A DNA stretch of 64,000 bases. Origin: Actinorugispora endophytica (GTDB lineage Bacteria > Actinomycetota > Actinomycetes > Streptosporangiales > Streptosporangiaceae). Each line of letters starts with the position of its first letter. Position 1 is the first letter of the stretch. Positions 16,301-28,300 of this stretch are shown here, piece after piece. The translations under genes were made by a program, and so were the position numbers. The notes beneath the pieces are model-generated. The model saw only the letters and a list, made by a program, of their open reading frames with translations. It was not told where the DNA came from and did no database searches. The stretch lies in contig NZ_SNYN01000014.1 in NCBI RefSeq assembly GCF_004363075.1, positions 39,552 to 103,551 of the forward strand, written 5' to 3'.

Positions 16301-19300
16301 ACGCCGCGGCCGCGGACGTGGTGGTCGTAGTAGGCCCCGAAGAGCGTGATGACCTGGCCGGAGGACAGGATCTGGCCCGGGTCCAGGATGGCGGCGATCC
16401 GGGACCGCGCGTCCCGGGGCAGGTCGGCGATGCGGACGGGGGGCTGGTAGTAGACGTTGGGGCCGTCGGGGTCGCGGTCGAGGGCGATCCGCGTGATGTC
16501 GCCGATCAGGTCGAGCTGCTTCTGGTTCAGGACGCCGGTTTTCTCCTTGGCGCCGCTCATGATGTTCGAGGGGCTGTGGTCGACACGGGACTGGTCGGGA
16601 CGGCGCCGGAAGACGCTGCCCTGGTCCTGGTCCTTGGAGCTCTCCTGGTAGTCGTCGAGGAGGCCCAGCAGGTGCAGGAGCTCGTGGACGTAGACGGCGG
16701 GGTCGGCGTCCATCGCCCAGTTCGCGGAGTTGCTCCGGGGGACGGCGCCGCCCGGGGGCGTGGGCAGCCACTTCACCTGGGCGTGGACCGGGCCGCTGCT
16801 GTCGCGGGCGTCCAGGAGGCGGACGTGGAGCTGGTCGCCGGGGCGGCCGTCGGGGCCGGTGAAGCGGTGGCGCCCGTTGATCATCCGGTCGAGGGCCTTG
16901 CGGGCCTCGGCCAGCCGCTGCCGGGCGGCGGGGGTGTCGAGGTCGAAGGCGACGCGCAGGGTGAGCTCGCGGACGTGGGTAGGGCCGCCCGGGGTCCGCT
17001 TGTCGGGGTCGACGGGGACGCGGCGCACGTCGAAGCTCACACCGGTCCGGTTGGTGACGTACCTTTCCATCCTCGCGGCCTGGAAGCTCTTGGGGGCGCC
17101 CGGAGGGTTCCCCGGGACCGTCACGGACACGCCGCTGGCGTGCGGGCCGGAGACGCCGGCGGGTTGCGCGGTCACGGTGTCGCGCGTGACGTCGAACTCG
17201 TTGACGCGCTGGACGCCCAGGTCGTCGATCGGGGTGACGGCGGCGGCGTCGCGGTTGTGCTCCCACGCCGAGGACGGGGCCAGGTCGGAGTGGACGGTCG
17301 CGGCGGGGGGGCCGGGGGAGAACGGGGCGGTGACGAAGGAGAGGCGCGCCAGCGAGGTGGCGGTGACCTTCGGGGGGAGGGTCGGGAGGGGGAGCGGGTT
17401 GCCCTGCGCGTCCACGCGGGGGGTGCTCCGCTTCTCCTGGGACGCGGTGGACTCGGTGAGGCCGAAGTGGGCCAGGATGCGGGGCGCGACGGAGTCCGGG
17501 AGGGAAGGGGACGGGGAGGCGTTGGGGGTCTGCCTCAGGACCAGGTCGGCGTGGGACTTCTGCGGGTGGAAGGCGCCGATCTCGACGCGCAGGCGCAGCA
17601 GCGACCCGTCGCGCAGGGTGTAGGGGACGGTGTGCGTGGTGCCGTCGGGATCGGTGACGGTGCGGCCGTTGTTGACCACCGATTCCAGCGCGTCGGTGAT
17701 GTCGCGCTCGGCCCGGGCGACCAGGGCGCCGTCGATGTTGCCGTGGCCGAGGCGGCGCAGGCGCACGACGACCTCGGTGGCGTCGTGGCCGTCGTGGACG
17801 GTGCGGTTCCACTCCAGGAACGGTCTCGTGGTGTGGGACAGGACGCCGCCCTGGATAGTTCCGTCACCCGGGAGGGTGAAGGTGCCCAGCGACTTCGGGG
17901 ACAGGCTGTAGTCGAGGGCGGTGAGGAACGAGTTGGGGAACGGGACGGAGTGCCGCTTGTCGGTGTCGTCCGCCTGGGCGGGCGCGGGGGAGTGGTGGTC
18001 CTGGCCGGCGGGCGCCTGGCCCGGGGCGGACCGGGGGGCGGGGGCGTCGACGTCACCGGGCGCGGAAGCGGGATCGGGCAGGGACGTGCCTTCGGTGAGG
18101 GCGCGGTACTCGCGCGTCGCCCGGTCGGCGCGGTCGTGCGCGTTTCCGGCCGTCTCGCGCAGCGTGTCGGCCTCGCTGGAGAGGGAGAGGTCGCCGTTCT
18201 CCACCGCGTCGGCCAGGGCCTGGAGGAGGGCGGCGTCCCGGTGGTGCTGAGCGGCGCGCTGGTAGGCGGTGTGGAGTTCGGGGGCGCTGTCGGGGTCGGG
18301 CGCGGGACCGGGCAGTGAACCGGGGGCGGAGGGGGCCGGCTCCAGGCCCAGGTTCTCGGCGAGCCGCAGCGCCTGGTCGCGGTACTCGTCGTTGAGGTCC
18401 TGGAGAAAGTCCTCGCTGTCCTCGTCGTCCTCGTCGCTGTCGCTGTTGTCGCGCAGGTCCTCGATCTGGTCGCGGGTGTCCCTCAGGGCGTCTCCGTAGT
18501 AGTCCTCCACTGCTTCCCTCATGGTTTCGGCGGAGTCGTCCGCGAATTCGCGGAGGGTCTCGGCCTCCTCGGGGAAGGGGAAGTCGTCGCGTTCCGCCGC
18601 GTCGGCCAGGGACCGGAGGATGAAGGATTCCCGCTGCTCCCGGGCGGCGCGCTGGTAGCGGTCGTGGAGTTCGGGGGTGCTGTCGGGGTCGGGGGCGGGG
18701 CCGAGCAGGGGCGCGGGGTCGGGTGCGGGGCCCAGGCCCAGGTGCCCGGCGAGCCGCAGCGCGTGGCCGCGGTAGACGTCGTTGAGCTGCTGGACGGCGT
18801 CCGCGTCCTCCTCGCCGTCCCCGTCGCGCAGGTCCTCGATCTGGTCGCGGGTGTCCCTCAGGGCGTCTCCGTAGTAGTCCTCCACCGCTTCCCTCATGGT
18901 TTCGGCGGAGTCGTCCGCGAATTCGCGGAGGGTCTCGGCCTCGTCGGGGAAGGGGAAGGCGTCGGACTCCAGGGCGTCGGCCAGATCCCGGAGGAGGAAG
19001 GACTCCCGCTGCTCCCGGGCGGCGCGCTGGTAGGACTCGTAGAATTCGAAGGCGCTGTCGGGGTCGGGGGCCGGGCCGAGCAGGGCTGCGGGGTCGGGGG
19101 CGGGGCCCAGGCCCAGGTACTCGGCGAGCCGCAGCGCGTGGTCGGTGTAGTCGGTCCTGCGCTGTTCGGCCGCTTCGGGGTCGCCCTGCTCCTGCAGCTC
19201 CTCGATCTGGTCGCGGGTGTCCCTCAGGACGTCTCTGTAGTAGTCCTCCACCGCTTCCCTCATGGGGTCGGCGGAGTCGTCCGCGGCTTCGCGGAGGGTC

Positions 19301-22300
19301 TCGGCCTCGTCGGGGAAGGGGAACCCGTCGGTCCGTGCGGCGTCGGCGAGGGCCTGGAGGAGGGTGGCCTCCCGGTGGTGCCGGGCGGCGCGCTGGTAGG
19401 TCTCGTAGAGTTCGAAGGCGCTGTCGGGGTCGGGGGCGGGGCCGAGCAGGGGCGCGGGGTCGGGTGCGGGGGCCAGGCCCAGGTTCGCGGCGACCCGCAG
19501 CGCGTATTCGCGGTAGGCGTTGTCGAGCTGCTGGACGGAGTCCGCGCTGTCCTCGTCGTTGTCGCGCAGGTCCTCGATCTGGGCGCGGATGTCCCCCAGG
19601 GCGTCTCTGTAGTAGTCCTCCGCCGCTTCCCTCCTGAGGTCGGCGGAGCCGTTCGCGGCTTCGCGGAGGGTCTCGGCCTCGTCGGGGAAGGGGAACCCGT
19701 CGGTCCGTGCGGTGTCGGCCAGGGCCTGGAGGAGGAAGGCCTCCCGGTGGTGCTGGGCGGCGCGCTGGTAGGCGGCGTGGAATTCGGGGGTGCTGTCGGG
19801 AGCGGGGGCGAGGCCGAGCAGGAACGCGGGGTTGGGGGCGGGGCCCAGGCCCAGGTGCTCGGCGAGCCGCAGCGCGTGGTCGGTGTAGTCGGTCCTGCGC
19901 TGTTCGGCCGCTTCGGGGTCGCCCTGCTCCTGCAACGTCTCGATCTGGGCGCGGATGTCGGCCATGTCCCGGCCGAGCGTGTAGGTCCGGGCCGTCCGCT
20001 CGGCGCGGTCGTGCGCGTTTTCGGCCGCCTCGCGCAGCGCGTCGGCCTCGCTGGCGAGGAAGATGTCGCCGTTCCCCACCGCGTCGGCCAGGGCCTGGAG
20101 GAGGGCGGCGTCCTGGTGGTGCCGGGCGGCGCGCTGGTGGGCGGTGTGGAGTCCGGGGGCGCTGTCGGGGTCGGGGGCGGGGCCGATCCGGGGGGTGGGA
20201 TCGAGAGCCTGGCCGGGATCCAGCCTGAAGTGTCTGGCGAGCCGCAGCGCGTAGCCGCGGTAGGCGCTGTCGAGCCGCTGGGCGAAGTCCGCGCTGTCTT
20301 CGCTGCTGTCGCTGTACTCGCCGTTTTCGACGCGCAGGTTCTCGATCTGGCCGCGGGTGTGTGCCAGGGCCGCGATGAGGTAGGTCTCGGCGGCCTGGGC
20401 CGCGTCGGCGCGGATGGTTCCGGACTGGCCGTCGAGTGTGCCGGCTTCGGAGGGGAAAGGGAAGCCGTTGACGCGTGCGGCCCTGGCCAGGGCGGGGATC
20501 AGGACGTCTTCCCGGTGAGCCTGGGCGGCGCGCCGGTAGGCGGTGTGGAGTCCGGGGGCGAGGTCGGGTGAGGGGACGGGGGCGGGCGGGGGGCCGAGCA
20601 GGGGCCCGGGGTCGGGGCGGGGGCCCAGGCCAAGGTGCTCCGCGAGCGCCGCGGCGTCCCTGCGGTATTCGGCCGAGGCCTGCCGGACGGCGGCCTCGTC
20701 TCCCCGCGCCTGACTGATGCGGGCGCGGGCAACCGCCATGTTCAAGCCGAGTACGTAGGTGCGCGCCGCTCGGTTGGCGGAAAACTGGTATTGGGCGGCC
20801 TGGGCCTGCAGGAACGCGGTCTCGCCCGGAAGGGGGAAGCCGTCGGTGTGTGTGGCGTCGGCCAGGGCCTGGAGGCGGGCGGCCGTGTGGTCGACGCGAA
20901 GGGCCTGGATGCGGGCGGCTTCGAGTTCGGGACTGTTGCCGGAGGTCAGCAAAGGGGGGAGGTAGCGGGGCGGTTCCACGGCGAGGATCCGGGCGAGCTG
21001 CAGCGAGTGGCGGACGTAGGTCTGGGCGTGCTGATTGGCTTCGGCCGGGTTGTTCTGGGCGGCCGAGAACTGGGCGCGGACGCCGGCCATGTCCGCGCCG
21101 AGCCGCTGGATCGACACCGCCTGCTCAACGGTGTCCCGCGCGGTTTCGGCCAGCTCCTGCAGCGTGGTGGCCTCGTCGGGGAAGGGGAACCCGTCGGCCA
21201 TGGCGACGTCGGCCAGGGCTTCGAGGAGGACGGCCTCGCGGTGGTCCCGGAGGGCCTGTTCGGGAAGTCCGGCGGGCTGGTCGGCGGCCGGGGCCAGTCC
21301 GAGGAGGTCGGCCAGGGCCAGTGCGTGGCGGCGGTAGTCGTCGTTGAGCGACCGGGCGCCCGCCTCGTCACCCTGGGCGTTCAGGGCCTCGACCTGCGTG
21401 TGGATCTGCGCCAGGACCGCGCCGCGGTAGTCCAGCGCCGTCTGGTGGGCGTGGGCGCGGGAGATGTCGGCCTGGTCGCCGAGTGCCGCGGTCTCGTCGG
21501 ACAGGGGGGAGCCGCCAGTGGACTCGGCGTTGCCCAGGGCGCGGAGGCGTGCGGCGTCGCGGGAGGCGTCGGCGAGGGTCTGGAGGCGTGCGGCGTCGCG
21601 TGCGGCGTCGGAGGCGCGCTGGTGGGCGGCGTGGAGTTCGGGGGCGTTCGCGGGGTCGGGCGCGGGGCCGAGGCTGTCGGCGGGGTCGGGCGAGGAGGCC
21701 AGGCGCAGACTCTCGGCGAGGGCCAGGGCGTGGCGGCGGTAGTCGGCGGAGAGCTGTTCGATGGTGGCTTCGTCGCCTCGGGCGTGCGAGTCCTGGGCCT
21801 GGGCGCGGGCGTGGGCCATCGCGGTGCCGTGGTACTCCAGCGCGGCCTGTTCGGCGTGCGCGCGGGCGTTGTCGGCGAGTTCGCGCAGTGCGGTGGCTTC
21901 GGCGGGGAGAGGGAACCCGTCGGCGCGCGCGGCGTCGGCGAGGGTCTGGAGGCGTGCGGCGTCGCGTGCGGTGTCGATGGCCCGCTGGTGGGCGGTGTGG
22001 ACCTCGGGCGCGGAGTCGAGCAGATCGGTGAGGTCGGGGGTGGTGTCCAGGCCGAGGTGGTCGGCGAGGGCCAGGGCGTGGCGGCGGTAGTCGGCGGCGG
22101 CCTCGTCGCCTCGGCCGCGCCGGCCCCCGGTCCGGGACCGGAGCAGGTCGAGGCCGAGCAGATGGGTCCGCGCCGCCTGGTCGGCGGTGTTCCGGGCGTT
22201 GCCGGCGAGTTCGCGCAGCGCGGTGGCTTCGGCGGGGAGGGGGAACCCGTCGGCGCGCGCGGCGTCGGCGAGGGTCTGGAGGCGTGCGGCGTCGCGTGCG

Positions 22301-25300
22301 GTGTCGATGGCGCGCTGGTGGGCGGTGTGGACCTCGGGCGCGGAGTCGAGCAGGTCGGTGAGGTCGGGGGTGGTGTCCAGGTCGAGGTGGTCGGCGAGGG
22401 CCAGGGCGTGGCGGCGGTAGTCGTCGGCGTGCTTTTCGGCGGTGGTTGCGTCGCCTCGGGCGTACAGGTCCTGGGCCTGGGCGCGGGCGTGGGCCATCGC
22501 GGTGCCGTGGTAGTCCAGTGCGGTCTGGTCGGCGTGCGCGCGGGCGAGTTCGGCCTGGTCGTCGAGCGTGCTGGCCTCGCCGGGGAAGGGGAACCCGTCG
22601 GCGCGCGCGGCGTCGGCCAGGACGCCGAAGCGGGAGGCTTCCTGGTGGGCGTCGGCGGCGCGTTGGTAGGCGGCGTGGACCTCGGGGGCGCTGTCGGGGC
22701 CGGGCACGGCACCGAACCGGTCGGTGAGGTCGGGGGTGGTGTCCAGGTCGAGGTGGTCGGCGAGGGCCAGGGCGTGGCGGCGGTAGTCGCCGGCGTACTG
22801 CTCGGCGGTGGTTGCGTCGCCTCGGGCGTACAGGTCCTGGGCCTGGGCGCGGGCGTGGGCCATCGCGGTGCCGTGGTAGTCCAGCGCGGTCTGGTCGGCG
22901 TGCGCGCGGGCGAGTTCGGCCTGGTCGTCGAGCGTGCTGGCCTCGCCGGGGAAGGGGAACCCGTCGGCGCGCGCGGCGTCGGCCAGGACGCCGAAGCGGG
23001 AGGCTTCCTGGTGGGCGTCGGCGGCGCGTTGGTAGGCGGCGTGGACCTCGGGGGCGCTGTCGGGGCCGGGCACGGCACCGAACCGGTCGGTGAGGTCGGG
23101 GGTGGTGTCCAGGTCGAGGTGGTCGGCGAGGGCCAGGGCGTGGCGGCGGTAGTCGCCGGCGTACTGCTCGGCGGCGGACTCCTCGCCCAGGGCGTACAGG
23201 TCCTGGGCCCGGGCCCGGGTGTCGGCGAGGGCCGCGCCGATCCGGTAGGAACGCGCCGCCTGGTCGGCGGTGTCCTGGGTGTTGCCGGCGAGTTCGCGCA
23301 GCGCGGTGGCTTCGGCGGGGAAGGGGAACCCGTCGGCGCGCGCGGCGTCGGCGAGGGCCTGGAGGCGTGCGGCGTCGCGTGCGGTGTCGGCGGCCCGCTG
23401 GTGGGCGGCGTGGAGTTCGGGGGCGCTGTCGGGGTCGGGGACGGCACCGAACCGGTCGGTGAGGTCGGGGGTGGTGTCCAGGTCGAGGTGGTCGGCGAGG
23501 GCCAGGGCGTGGCGGCGGTAGTCGCCGACGAGCCGCTGGGAGTCGGCCTCGTTGCCCCGGTGGCGGAGGACGTCGGCGTGGAGGCGGGTGTGGTTCAGGG
23601 CCGCGCCGCGGTAGTCCAACGCCGTCCGGGCGGCGTGGTCGCGGGCGGTCCGGGCGTCGTGGGCGAGCCGGTCGGCCTCGTCGGGGCGGGAGGACCCGTC
23701 GGCGCGCGCGGCGTCGGCCAGGGCGTCGAGGAGGGCGGCGTCCCGGTGGGCCTGGGCGGCCCGCTGGTAGGCGTCTCTCAGTGCTCCCTCCATCTGCCAC
23801 GGCGCGGGGCCGAGACCGTGGTCGGTGGAGGGGCGGAGGCCGAGCCGGTCGACGGCCTCCAGCATGCGCAGGCGGGCGTCCTCAGTGGTTTGCCGGCCTC
23901 CGGCCCCGTCACCCTGCTCGTGCGAGGCCCGGGCCCGGATGTCGTTCTGGGTGACCCGGTCGCGCAGGTGGTCGATTTCCTGCCGTACCTCGGCCAGGCG
24001 CTGGTCGCCCTCGCCCTCGTCCACGGCCATCGGCTCGGGCCCGGGCTCGGTGGCCTGGACCTGCGGAGTGTAGGGGGGCGGGGCATCGGCGGGGACCTCC
24101 TCGGGATCCCCGAGGAAGGACCGGACGGCCGCAGGGGTGGTGTGCGGGGCGAGGATGTAGGTCGCGGCCCGGGTGTAGACGGTGGTGACGGTTCTGCTCC
24201 ACTGGAACCTGCTGTCGATGAAGTGGTGGTTCCGCTGGGCGGTCGACAGGTCCCAGCTGTGGCGCGCGTCCCCGTCGCGGACCTCGTTCAGGTCGAATAT
24301 CCGGTCCTGCCAGAGCCTGAACTCGTCGGCCAGGTTCTGGAGCAGTTCTCCCTCCGCGCGGAGCAGGCCGCGGATCTGGACCGCGGCGTCGAATCCGAGG
24401 GGGTCCTCGGCGGTGACGCCCAGGGAGCGGACGACGCGGGAGACGGCGTCCCTGTGCTGGTCCTGGAACCGCTGGGCCTCGGAGGTCCAGGACTCGTGCT
24501 GGGTTTGCAGCTGATCGGCCCGGGCGAGCAGGTCCCCGATGATCGCCTCCTCGGCGGCGATTCGGCTCCGGAGCCAGTCGGCCCGCTGGGCGGGGTCCGA
24601 CTCCCCGGGGTCGGAGGCGTCGTGTTGGCGGGTGAGCGCCTCGGCCCGGACGCGGTGGAGGTCGGCCTGGGACAGCAGGCGGCCGGCCTGCTCGCGGAAG
24701 CCGGCGTACTCGCCGTCGAGGCGCTGGATCTCGGCCCGGAGACGGTCGCGGGCGGCGGTGTCGGTTTCGGGCGTGCCGCGCAGCCGGTCCCGCGCCTCCG
24801 AGGCGAGGGAAAGGGCCTCGTCGGCGGATTCGACGTGCGACTGGGCCTGCCGGCTCAGTTCGGAGGACTGCTGGAGCGCCTCGTCGATCAGGGAGGCGGT
24901 GTCGGGTGCGGTGACGGGCTCGCCGGGATAGGTGGGTGGCGCGTCATCGGTGATGTGGAGTTCGGCGAGCTCCTGCTCGGCCGAATCCCGGATCCGCCGG
25001 TGGTGCTCGGCCTGGGTGAGGAGGTCCCGCGTTTGGCCCAGGAAGCTGTCGGCCGCGCTGAGAAGTCGGGTGACGTGCTGGACGTAGTCCTGGAACCGGG
25101 TGCTGGTCGCCGCGAGCCCCTGGACGGTGCGGTGGGTCTCGCCGTAGGTGTTCTGGACTTCGTTGTCGATGTTCTGGGCGGATTCGACTCCGAGGGCACC
25201 CAGCCCGATGAAACGGACGGCGCTGCTCCGCGCCCGCGCCTCCTCGGCCGCCCGGACTTGTTCGGCGGCGCGGGTGTAGGCCGCGTGGACCTCGGGGATC

Positions 25301-28300
25301 CGGGGCGCCAGGCCGGGGGAGCCGGCGGTGAGGTCGCGGGTGGTGAACCCCAGGACCTCAGCCAGCTCCAGGGCGCGGTCGTGGTAGTCGCGCAGCGGGG
25401 CCGGGGCCGAGTCGGGGTTGTGCAGGACCCGCTGCCCGGACTCCTCCAGGAAGTTGCGGTGGTCGTCGAAGTCGCCGCTCGTCCGCAGGCTCTCCAGCAC
25501 GAACCGGCTGTGGCCGCGGACCATGTCCGCGCCCAGTTCCCAGGCCCGGGCCAGTTCCGGCGGGAGGCTCCCCCGAGCGGGGCGGGCCTGTTCGAGGAGG
25601 GCGTCGACCTCGTCGAGGACCTCTCGGATCCGGCCGCCGTTCCCCAGGTTCCGGGCGGTGTCGGCCGAACGGACCAGGACGGCCGCCTGTCCGAAGGCCG
25701 CGAAGGACGCGGGGAGCGATCCGTCATGCGGAGCCGGCGCCTCCCCCGCGTCCTCCGGGGCGGCGTCGTGGCCGTCGGCCATCTCGACGTCGGAGTCGGC
25801 ATCGACGTTGACGGGGAAGGCGGTGACGTCGGCGCCGGCGCCGAGGGCGTGCGCCTGGGCGGCGGCGGTCGCCTGGTAGCGGCGCAGGTCCTCGTCGGCC
25901 CGCGCCTGGGCGGCGGCGGCCTCCGCTTCGAGCCGGTCCGCGTCGGGGGTGTCGGCGGCGCGGGCCGCCGCGGCCTCGGAGGCCAGCCGGCCGGCCTCGA
26001 CCTGGCTGGCGAGGGCCTCCCTGATCTGGGCGCGGGCCAGGTCGCCGAACTCGCGGGCCAACGACAGCGACCGGACGCCGTCGGAGGGCCGGTCCGCGTC
26101 AGAGGAGGTCCGCCCGGGCCCCTCCCGCCGCGCGCCCGGCGAGTCGGGGAGCGGGTTCTCGTTCCCCGACGGCCTCGGAAGGTTCTCCGCCGGGGTGGCG
26201 CCGAGCCTCTCCCCGGGAGCCGTCTCCCCGTCGGCCTGCGACGGCCGGGGGGCGCGCCGGTCGTCCGTTCCGGGCCCGCGCGTCGAGGGCCGCGGCGCGG
26301 CGTCGCCCGTTCCCGGCCGGGCGGGGCCGGTGTCCGGGGAGCCGGTGCCGTCGGCCGTGGAGGTCGGGACCCAGCCGGTCCCCGTCCTGGTCCAGTCGCC
26401 GCGAGGGCCGCTGTCGGGCTGCGGGGCGGCGTCGGTGACGGGGCGGGCGAGGGACTGCTCCCAGCCGTGGCCCGGCGCGGGGAAGCCGTTCCGGGTGAGC
26501 AGGCCGGTGGCGTCGCGGAGGGCGCCGCTGCGGCGCCACGCCTCCCACTGGCGCAGGAGCGCCTGCCGCTTCTGCTCGGGGGTGTCCCCGGGCAGGGCGC
26601 GGCGGTTCTCGCGGGTGAGGGCGTCGAGGCCGCGCTGGTGGACCTGGTGCTGGTAGTAGGCGTCGAACAGCGAGAAGACGTCCCGCGTGGTGCTCCGGCG
26701 GCCGTCCGTCGCGGGGGGGAGGTCCCAGTCCGCCCCCAGCACGTCGAGCAGGTCCCCCGTGAGGGCCTCGGACGCCGTGTCCAGGCGGGGGGCGGGGGCG
26801 GTTCTCACCCCCAGGGCGTCGAGCCGGTCCAGCACCCGGTCCAGAGCGCCGCTCCGGTGCCACGAGACCCAGGTGTCCTCGAGCCCCTCCAGGATCTCGG
26901 ACCCCCGGTAGCCCTGATCCGCGTGGGCCAGGCCGGACTGGGTGGCCGCGAGGTAGTCCTCGACGACCTGTCCGGGCGCGCGCCCGTGGACGTGGCGGTC
27001 GTAGTAGGCGCCGAACACGGTCAGGGCGTGCTCGGCGTTGGAGCCCTCGTCGAGGTCCCGCAGGAGTTCGTCGGCGATCCGGGTGCGCTGGGGCTCGGGC
27101 AGGTCGGAGAGGCGCAGGGGCGGCTGGTGGTCCTGCCCCCGTTCGGCGGCGTGGCGGGTGAGGGCGTCGAGCCGGTCGAGGTGGTGCTGACGCAGTCGGG
27201 CCGTGGCGCCCCGCGACCTCGACATGATGTTGTTCTCGTTCACGCCGTAGACCCCGCCGGAGACCCTGCCGAGGTCGGGGCGGGCGCGGAAGACGCTCGG
27301 GTCGCCCAGGGGGGAGCTCTCCGCGTACTCGTCGAGGAGACCGAACCGGTGCAGGATCTCGTGCACGTAGACCTGCGGCTTCTCGTCCGTCTTCCATACG
27401 CCGCTGTCCGTGCGGAAGCCCTGGTCGTCGGTCCAGGCGACGCGGCTGTGGACGGGACCGGTGACGCCGGGGTCGTCGGTGAACTCCACGCGGACGTGGA
27501 ACTGGTCGCCGTATCGCGGCGCGGGGCGCCGGCCCCCGCTCCCGCTGCCGGAGCCCGCGGTGTCGGCGAACCGGTACTTCCCGTTGATCCTGCGCCGGAG
27601 GTCCTCGCGGATCGCGTCCTTGTGCCGCTGGACGGTCTCGGGGTCGACGCCGCCGGGCTCGAAGTGGACGCGCTGGGTGAGTTCGCGGACGTGGGTGGGG
27701 ACGTCCGCGAGGTCGGTGCCGGTCTCCTCGGCGATCCGGGCGCGCGTCTCCTCGGGGATGGGGATCCGCCGCTCCTCGTAGCGGGGGCTCGTCTCGAAGG
27801 TGCTCGGCTTCCACGGGTGGAACCACTGGGGGTCGCCGTCGCGGTGGTCGGGGACCTCGCGGACCTCGCGGGTGGTGTCGGGGTCGGCCTCGTCGTACGG
27901 CTTGGCGGGCACGGTGCCGCGCCTGATCTCCGGGGAGTCGACGTCCACGCCCGAGGCGCCGTCGTCGGTGCCGGTCTGGACGGCGGGGACGGTGTCGCGC
28001 AGCGCCTCCCAGTCGTCGGGGTCGGCGAGGTTGGTGTGGACCTGTGCGGCGGGGCGGTCGTTGCGGACGGTGATCCGGCCGAGGCGGGACAGGGAGGCGG
28101 CGGTGACCTCGGTGGTGTGGGGCAGGACGTTGTCGGGGTCGCGGGGGTCTCTGCGGTGGGGGGCGCCGCGCTGTTCCTGGGCGTCGGCGGTCTCGGTGAG
28201 GCCGTACCAGGACAGCACTTCGGGGACGGCGCTGGTGTGGTCGGGCAGGTCTTGCGGGGTGGTGTCCTGGGTGGTGGTGTCCCAGGTCAGGTCGCCGTGG

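Noticed and set aside
18085..23905. The repeat array as a CRISPR or satellite array
   Set aside because: The repeats are 330-390 bp, in frame, protein-coding, and lack short identical repeats with unique spacers.
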